Positions 58,283 to 64,000 of a stretch of DNA of 64,000 nucleotides are shown here, piece after piece. The number at the start of each line of letters is the position of its first letter. Positions within the stretch are counted from its first letter, which is position 1. The stretch covers positions 4,278,001 through 4,342,000 of the forward strand of contig CM034127.1 of the NCBI GenBank assembly GCA_019914995.1, read 5' to 3'. Position numbers and translations under genes: made by a program. The stretch is from Acanthochlamys bracteata. Lineage: Eukaryota > Streptophyta > Magnoliopsida > Pandanales > Velloziaceae. Under the pieces are notes generated by a model, which was not told where the DNA came from, searched no databases, and saw only the letters and a program-made list of their open reading frames with translations.

Positions 58283-60095
58283 ATTTGCGTTCTTTATTGC
58301 TTGCACAAGAAGATGTTGAAGTCTTTGTGCTGTATGCAGACTTGGTTCAAAAAGCAGAGGAAAAATCTTAATTGATTGGTCTCGCTAACACCGTTGTCAT
58401 TTCTTTGATTAATAAATAAAAAGATAAAAGAAATTCTTTGCAACGAAACAAAATGCGAGGAACCTTCATCGACCTCAGAAAATTTTGGAATGACGACAGC
58501 GATTGCATCACAAAATATTCTAACCATGCTTAAGCTGCCCTTTGAATTATGCATATTGTGCATGAAAACTTCAACCTCATTGCTATCGTCATTCGCAGTT
58601 AGCCTCAAATACAACTTCATGTTAGTCTTTTGGCAGTATGTTTCATTTTCAATTTTATATTTTATAATAAATTTTTATAATATTTTATAAATTTTATTTA
58701 AAATTTTACAAAAATAATAAAATTTTACGTAATAATATTTTATTATTATTTAAATGAATACGCCACAATTACAGTATCTAAATAACATAAATAATTTTAT
58801 GTTGAATACAATGTATTGTCTAAAAGCACCAAATATCGTAGATTTTTATTTATTTTTTTGTTCTAGTAACATAAGCCGCGATGTATTTGATCAAAGACTA
58901 AGCTCACCATATTTGCCAAGTAGACTTTCAAGAGTGTTAGCAATGATAAGTATAGAGTTATATAAGAATGATTCCGAAAAATATTCTATTGTTAATAGAA
59001 ATCATTGACTAGCGTAAATATTTTTTGTTAAATTGATGTATAAATATCAGTAATATCTAATTCATCAAGTGTGTAATAAATTTTTTTCTTCGACACAGTA
59101 TGTGTCAATATATGTCAAGTTGTTCTGAAAAAATAACAAAATATATCTCAATCTGTTTGTGCTCCTCGTAACTTTTTCTTAATAAAATATCAATCATCTT
59201 TACATGTTCGGTTCGATCTTATTGGACTTTATTATTTGATATGTCATATGCAGCCTTATTTTCACAATATAATTTCTTAGAAGTTAAATGTAAGTTCAAT
59301 TTCAGTAAGTAGTCATCTCAAACATAATATCTCACAAATTTTCTGTACAATTTTTCTATACTCAGATTCTAGAAAGATCAAGATGCAATATACTATTTCT
59401 TACTAGTGACTAAATTACTTACAACAAAGGTGAAGTAACATGAAGTAAAACTTCTATACTTTTATTCTTCATAATCTGCACAATATAATATGTAGCTATT
59501 TTAGAGGCAGACTTTTGATAACTCAAAAGTTATCATTACTGTAGCAATATGAGCTTCACTATATGAATGCATAAATTGACTAATTATACTTACTGGAAAA
59601 GAAATATTTGAATGTGTATGTCATAGATAGATCATTATTTCAAAATTCTAATATCCCTCCTAATTCTTTGACATCATTATTAGTAACAATTATATTATGG
59701 AAATAGATAATTCATAACGTCACTTTACTAGATCTATATTCAATATTGGCATGTTGATAGCCAAACTTTTTTATAGCTATAGTAAATTCCTAATATGCAT
59801 GAGGAGAATGTTTATTCTTATTCACCGCTTATATAACGAACTACGAGCGAAAGTAAATTTTTAGCTCATTCAAATTAGAAATCGATCTTCATTCAACTTC
59901 TTGATTAAAATAATAAAAAAAAATTTATCTTATTTAGTCATCTTGATAAAGAATTCGAATGGAGGTCGATTCGTAATTCGATTGAGATAAAATATTTTCT
60001 ATATTTTGTATATTTTCAACTCATAGATCTTTATATATAGTGAAGATTAAATTTTGAGTTTTATATGTAAGCTATATGCGCCAACGTGTGCCGAT
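58283..60095. other. Unique spacer between the two GST duplication copies
   Basis: This 1.8-kb stretch has no counterpart on either side of the other copy. It is AT-rich at about 58640-58850 and carries a decayed Copia-type retrotransposon remnant at about 58860-59900. No intact gene is present. Confidence 0.6.
58860..59900 (-). mobile_element. Decayed Ty1/Copia-type LTR retrotransposon remnant (RT/RNase H end of pol)
   Basis: On the minus strand, about 59440 down to 59080 carries scrambled but recognisable Copia pol C-terminal landmarks. There is a SGYFTFV-like position, then a CENKAAYDIS..N segment matching the CDNKAAI box of RNase H, then DRTEHVKMIDI matching the DRTKHVEIDRH box. Many stops and frameshifts interrupt it. 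The flanking 59560-59900 resembles upstream RT sequence only in outline. Intact LTRs and target-site duplications were not found, so both ends are approximate. The element is non-functional. Confidence 0.6.
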
Positions 60096-60356
60096 ATATC
60101 TTCTGATGGAGGTAGCTGTTTCTAGATACTGTTAAAAAGGAAAAATTGCTCTTCTTTTTGAGTGTAATATACACACATTTTTGAAAGAAATTTAGAGCTC
60201 GATTGTTGTATATACTCACACACAGACATTTAGGGATCCGAGTTGAAATAGAAATTGAAAAGTATGCGAATCGAAATTGGAATGATTCTGAGAAACGTTT
60301 GATTAATCGAGAATTAGGCATAAAATTATTATTATTGGCATCGATGTGTTAACTTA

Positions 60357-60536
60357 GAGCCTGAGACATCTTTGCAAACTCCTCAAGCTCCTAAATGCCA
60401 TGCATCTCCTTTTTAACCGCTACATCATTGCAGAACCTCTCAGCCCATCCTTGAAGCAGCAAAGTCTTCTCCTTTCTCAGCAGTTGCTTTCCTGAGAACA
60501 CCTCTGCAACTTTATTCATATAGCATTGCATAATAC
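60357..60536 (-). pseudogene. 3' fragment of a tau-class GST gene with an internal stop, copy 2
   Basis: Same remnant as at 56892-57066. The in-frame TAG lies at 60391-60393, the identical codon, so the fragment was already broken before the block was duplicated. The missing upstream exons are the same. Confidence 0.85.
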
Positions 60537-60716
60537 TTTATTCATATAGTTTCAGTACTACTACTAAGTTGTATTTCGGTGGAACACAGTTCTGCTGCAA
60601 GCCCAACTCAAGATTACAATAGATACCGTAGCAAATTATCGATACATGTTTAAGTACAATTCTCGAACAGATTATTACAACCAAAAGAGTAGCTACAGCA
60701 AACACATTAGAAGCAA

Positions 60717-61524
60717 CTACTTTGCACCAGCCCATCTAGCCTGAGACATCTTTGCATACTCAACAAGCTCCTCAATTCCAGGCATGTCCTTTTCAACCGC
60801 GACATCATTGCAGAACCTCTCAGCCCATCCGTGAAGCAGGGGAGTCTTCTCCTTACTCAGCAGCTGCTTGCCTGACAAAATCTCAGCAACTTTGATCCAT
60901 CTTGCATAGGACCCCAATGCAATGTCCACATAACCAATGGTGTCTCCACCAAAGAAAGGTTTCCCTTTGCTACATTTCTCAAAAGCCTCTTCTAACAATG
61001 CTAGACCAGGTAACGCTTGCTCTGCGGCCTTTTCCGTTGCTTCCTTATCAGCTAGTGCCTTCAGGATCTCCATAAGAAGAGGGAAGATCTATAAACAAAG
61101 GTAATTACAATGCATTTAGTTGAGATTAACGCAACCATATATTCAAATAAGTTGAACGCTCATATGTATAAGTGAAAATAATTGAATATACCTTGTCATC
61201 AATGTAGAAAGCCCAGAAGCGGGCAACAGCTCGATCACAAGGGTCCAAGGGAAGGATTGCAGGACCTGTTTCAGGCCAGGTCTCATCGATATATTGCACA
61301 ATGATCATGGACTCGCAGATAGGTTTGCCTCTATGGAGAAGAACAGGGATCTTCTTGTAGATAGGGTTCGATTTAAGGAGGAGGTCACTTTTCTTGCCTC
61401 TAGCCTCTTCCAAGATCTCATAATTAATTCCTTTGATATTCAGAGCGATCTTTGCTCTTAAAACAAATCTACTATAATAAGCTCCTATCAGCTTCACCTC
61501 CTGATCTTTTGCAACTGCTTCCAT
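60717..61524 (-). CDS. Tau-class glutathione S-transferase, tandem copy 2
   Basis: Two exons, 61192-61524 and 60717-61088, give 705 nt, 234 aa, identical in structure to copy 1 and differing at around 20 residues. The catalytic Ser18 is kept, but the following Pro19 is Arg ([14 protein letters not shown]), a position that is Pro in nearly all tau GSTs. Asp80 (YIDETW) is normal here, unlike copy 1. KKIPVL and ES of the glutathione site are present. The C-domain is almost unchanged ([19 protein letters not shown]), ending ARWAGAK as in copy 1. The start is the ATG of [10 protein letters not shown]; the reading frame upstream has no other ATG. A TATA box is at 61589-61596. Substrate preference cannot be read from sequence. 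The Arg19 change could alter or reduce activity. Confidence 0.92.
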
Positions 61525-61588
61525 TTTTTTTTTTCTCACCCCAAAGATCTTAAGTTCTTGGTTGATGAATTGAGTAGCGGTAAGTCCG

Positions 61589-61596
61589 TTTATATA
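61589..61596 (-). promoter_or_regulatory. TATA box of GST copy 2
   Basis: Minus-strand TATATAAA about 65 nt before the start codon, conserved with copy 1. Confidence 0.6.
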
Positions 61597-61732
61597 GAGC
61601 TTGTGTGGTTCATTACTTTAAATTTTTTAATGCTTATTTCTCTTACGATGGCTTGACTAGCAACAGATCAAGTCAAAACACTTTTAACAAGCAACATCAA
61701 CGGAAAAAAACAAAAAAACATTCAACATGCAG

Positions 61733-62423
61733 GTCATACAGGGAGAGATTGATGGAGAGATCGAGCGTCGTCGCTCGAATTCGAAGGCGAGATCGTGCTA
61801 GGAGAGATCTGCAGGGAGGGAAAACAAGCTCGAAATTGAGGAAGAAATCAATGGAGAGATCGCGCCGAGGAAGAAAGATTGCCGGAGTGATACGCGTTGA
61901 GAGAGCTACGGTAGAGCAAAGAAAACTGAGAGAACGAGGAAGGGAGTTAAGAAAAGAGAGTAATGAGAAAACTTAAGAGAAGTAGTTAAATTAAGATAAT
62001 TGAAATTAATTAAAAAAATGAAGAGAAGAGAAGAGAGAGAATACGTGAGAACGTACAGCCGTTTCGGACTGTTGGAGAGAATTTCGGACGGAGTAATTTG
62101 ATTGAACCGAAACCGCGTAAGAGATAAATATAGTATGATGAGGCACTCACGTGGTGCAATCCTGTTGCAAGAACGACAACAATTTCGAACTTGTAAAAAG
62201 TTTTATTGACGAACAATCCTAAGCTTGATGGTTTTTTTTTTAAATTAATTAGCAGCCCAAAAACTATGAGAGAAACTCTTTTGAGATATTATACATGCGG
62301 AGTCCTACTTAAAGCGAATAAAGATATTTCAAGTCAGATAGGTGCAAGTTGCGACATTATATTTTTGAGGATTCAATTTGTGAAATCTCAGTATAGTCAC
62401 GTTGGTGAAACGGATAGCTGGTT
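61733..62423. other. Spacer between GST copy 2 and the EAPP gene, with a purine-rich block
   Basis: Immediately after the duplication breakpoint the + strand becomes strongly purine-rich (about 61738-62045, repeated GAGAG and GGAGAGAT phrases). It then returns to AT-rich sequence up to the EAPP start. The open frame across the purine block is arginine/glutamate low-complexity and is not supported as a gene. Confidence 0.55.
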
Positions 62424-64000
62424 ATGGAGGGCGAGCGAGAGAAAGAAGCGGCGGGATCGAGCAACGGGGCGCAGCCTGAGATCGAGCAGGAGCAGCAGCT
62501 TGGTGCGTGATTAATTTCAAATAACTGTAGTAATTAGATTAGATTCGTGGTTTTTTTAATTCGAGTTTTAGTAGAGAATGATTTCGTTGATATTGTTCTA
62601 GAATTCGAATTGAATTTAAATGTGTAAGATAGAATTTAGGGTTTCTTGGTTTCTAGAATTTAGGTTTTTTAGTGCGAATTTGGACTTCGAAATTAGAAGG
62701 ATTTTGTTTTGGTGTTTGATATGTTTGATCAGAAATGGAACTACTTGCAAGCTTACAATTTCTCTATGGCAATTACAATTGTGACAGTACTGATAATACA
62801 ATGGAAACCGTGGAACTTTGTCCTGATAGTTGACTCCATGAAGTTGATTATTAATTAGGTTGCCGAGTACGTTTGACATGTGGATCAACAGAGAGTTCCA
62901 GTAAATAGTTTACTATGTGAATTACTGTTTACCAGAGGATACTAATTCGCTATGAAACTGCACCGTCCTATGTTCTGATCCTCAGTTCGTAAGGATTTGA
63001 TTATGAGTTTTGGTGGACTTTGCTTCACGTCTTTTACTTATTAATTGGATCCATAGCAAGACTGCAAGAGCTTCTTATAAAATATAGGATGTAAAGAAAT
63101 TGCGATATGGTTTTGTATCTCGAAATCATCTGAAAGCTACTAACAGTTGACTCAATGGATCGCATTGTGTCTTTTATGGTAACAGGTGTTTTAGCATTCT
63201 CTTGCACATTTGTGAAGATTAGATTCAGCTTTCACATTATATTTAGCACTCATTTGGACATACTGAATATGCTTGCTGTGAGTCTCTTTAATGCTTCAAC
63301 CGATTAGTGATTTTCACAAAATAGTTGGTACCTATTACTCTATCACTTTTATTCTTCTTTAGTGCCTTCCTGATAAATACCTTGGGCAACACAAACTGAA
63401 AATTTTTATCATTGCAATGTCAGCTATATATTAGTTATTTGGCATTTGTTATTAGAAAAAAAAGGTGCAGAAGAAACAAAGTAAATATTAATATGTGTGC
63501 CATATTTGCATATCTTGATTGCCCATTTTTTTATGATGCTAATGAAGTTCCTTATTGATTTTGCTATTCCATTGTTGTGTTGTGCCTGAAGATTTACACT
63601 GTGTTAGCCTTGATTTGGCTTCTGAGATGTTGCAGATTCAAGCGATGAGGAATTAGACTACTCTGTCAAGCCAGAATTCTATGATCCAAAACTTGATTAT
63701 AAAGATGAACACTGGGTTCACAAACAAAGAAAGGGTCGCACCTCAGATGCAGTGCTCAGCTGTCCGGCTTGTTTCACAACTCTTTGTCTGGATTGCCAAA
63801 GGTATGTTTTATACTCAAATTGAGGCTATTTATGAAAGGCACCAAGGCTGCAATTTGTTAAGTGATAGTGTTGAAACTCTTATCATTAGGCATATGTCTT
63901 AGTTTCTTTCTATTTTGCATAACTCCTAGGTATGGCAAGACACGAACATTGTATAGTTCTTCCATATGCTCATTTCCTTATGCCACTTATCTTAGTCATG
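62424..64000 (+). CDS. EAPP: E2F-associated phosphoprotein (EAPP) homologue, 5' part only
   Basis: Two exons are visible: 62424-62502 and 63636-63801, joined by a canonical GT-AG intron. The gene continues past the right edge. The protein begins MEGEREKEAAGSSNGAQ, continues acidic with DSSDEELDYSVKPEFYDP, then KLDYKDEHWVHKQRKGR. It ends in the family signature SDAVLSCPACFTTLCLDCQ, where four cysteines (CPAC and CLDC) form a probable metal-binding site. EAPP proteins are nuclear; the mammalian one binds E2F transcription factors and affects the cell cycle, while the plant role is not established. The next expected residues (the HEKY-type continuation) were not found before 64000, so exon 3 must lie outside. 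The start ATG is the first in frame. Confidence 0.88.

Larger units (their letters stand above)
60096..61732. repeat. Segmental duplication, copy 2 (GST fragment plus GST gene)
   Basis: Counterpart of 56627-58282, with the same order: left flank, stop-bearing GST fragment, intact GST gene, promoter with TATA box. The right edge is sharp after ttcaacatgcag, where copy 1 continues into different sequence. Confidence 0.88.

Noticed and set aside
61605-61976. 123-codon arginine-rich open frame
   Set aside because: Low-complexity translation of a GA-rich block that spans the duplication breakpoint. No conserved content.
62206-62514. 102-codon open frame overlapping the EAPP start
   Set aside because: It is in another frame from the EAPP first exon, which has clear family similarity and a matching splice junction.
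1-64000. A novel multi-gene system or biosynthetic cluster
   Set aside because: The genes belong to well-known families with unrelated cellular roles and independent promoters. No group of genes suggests a shared new pathway.

Overview
The window is nuclear DNA from a flowering plant, almost certainly a eudicot. The genes have many short AT-rich introns, intergenic DNA is AT-rich, and the families are typical of land plants: pentatricopeptide-repeat (PPR) proteins, tau-class glutathione transferases, an STP sugar/proton symporter, NIT4 nitrilase and a plastid-type half ABC transporter. Nothing looks bacterial, and there is no operon, CRISPR array or rRNA. The species cannot be named from the sequence alone. 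Exon models were built by hand from splice sites and conserved protein sequence. Every complete model closes in frame from ATG to stop.

Layout, left to right: a CCCH zinc-finger/WD40 protein (1350-7200, +); a RanBD1/NUP50-like nucleoporin (9159-14907, -), convergent with it; ABCB28, a half-size ABC transporter with a probable plastid transit peptide (15622-22786, -); a small two-exon gene of unknown function, divergent from ABCB28 (23230-23669, +); NIT4 nitrilase (25596-29014, +); an intronless P-class PPR protein (29670-32240, +); a DYW-class PPR editing factor (34040-36405, -), convergent with the first PPR gene and divergent from the next; a spinster-like MFS transporter (36850-45668, +); NBS1 of the MRE11-RAD50-NBS1 complex (47757-53878, +); an STP monosaccharide transporter (54777-56484, +); two tandem tau-class GST genes (57253-58060 and 60717-61524, -); and the first two exons of an E2F-associated phosphoprotein (EAPP) homologue that runs off the right edge (62424 onward, +).

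These are ordinary plant genes with unrelated jobs: RNA and nuclear-pore biology, organelle transport and RNA metabolism, cyanide/nitrile detoxification, DNA repair, sugar uptake and detoxification. They do not form a pathway cluster. I did not find a previously undescribed system. The most interesting local structures are a segmental duplication carrying a GST gene plus the same stop-bearing GST fragment, with a decayed Copia retrotransposon remnant between the two copies; several non-canonical GC-AG introns, two of them in ABCB28; a 24-nt microexon in ABCB28; a tandem duplication in a NIT4 intron that copies a 5' splice site; and two short divergent promoter intervals, each holding a CACGTG G-box.
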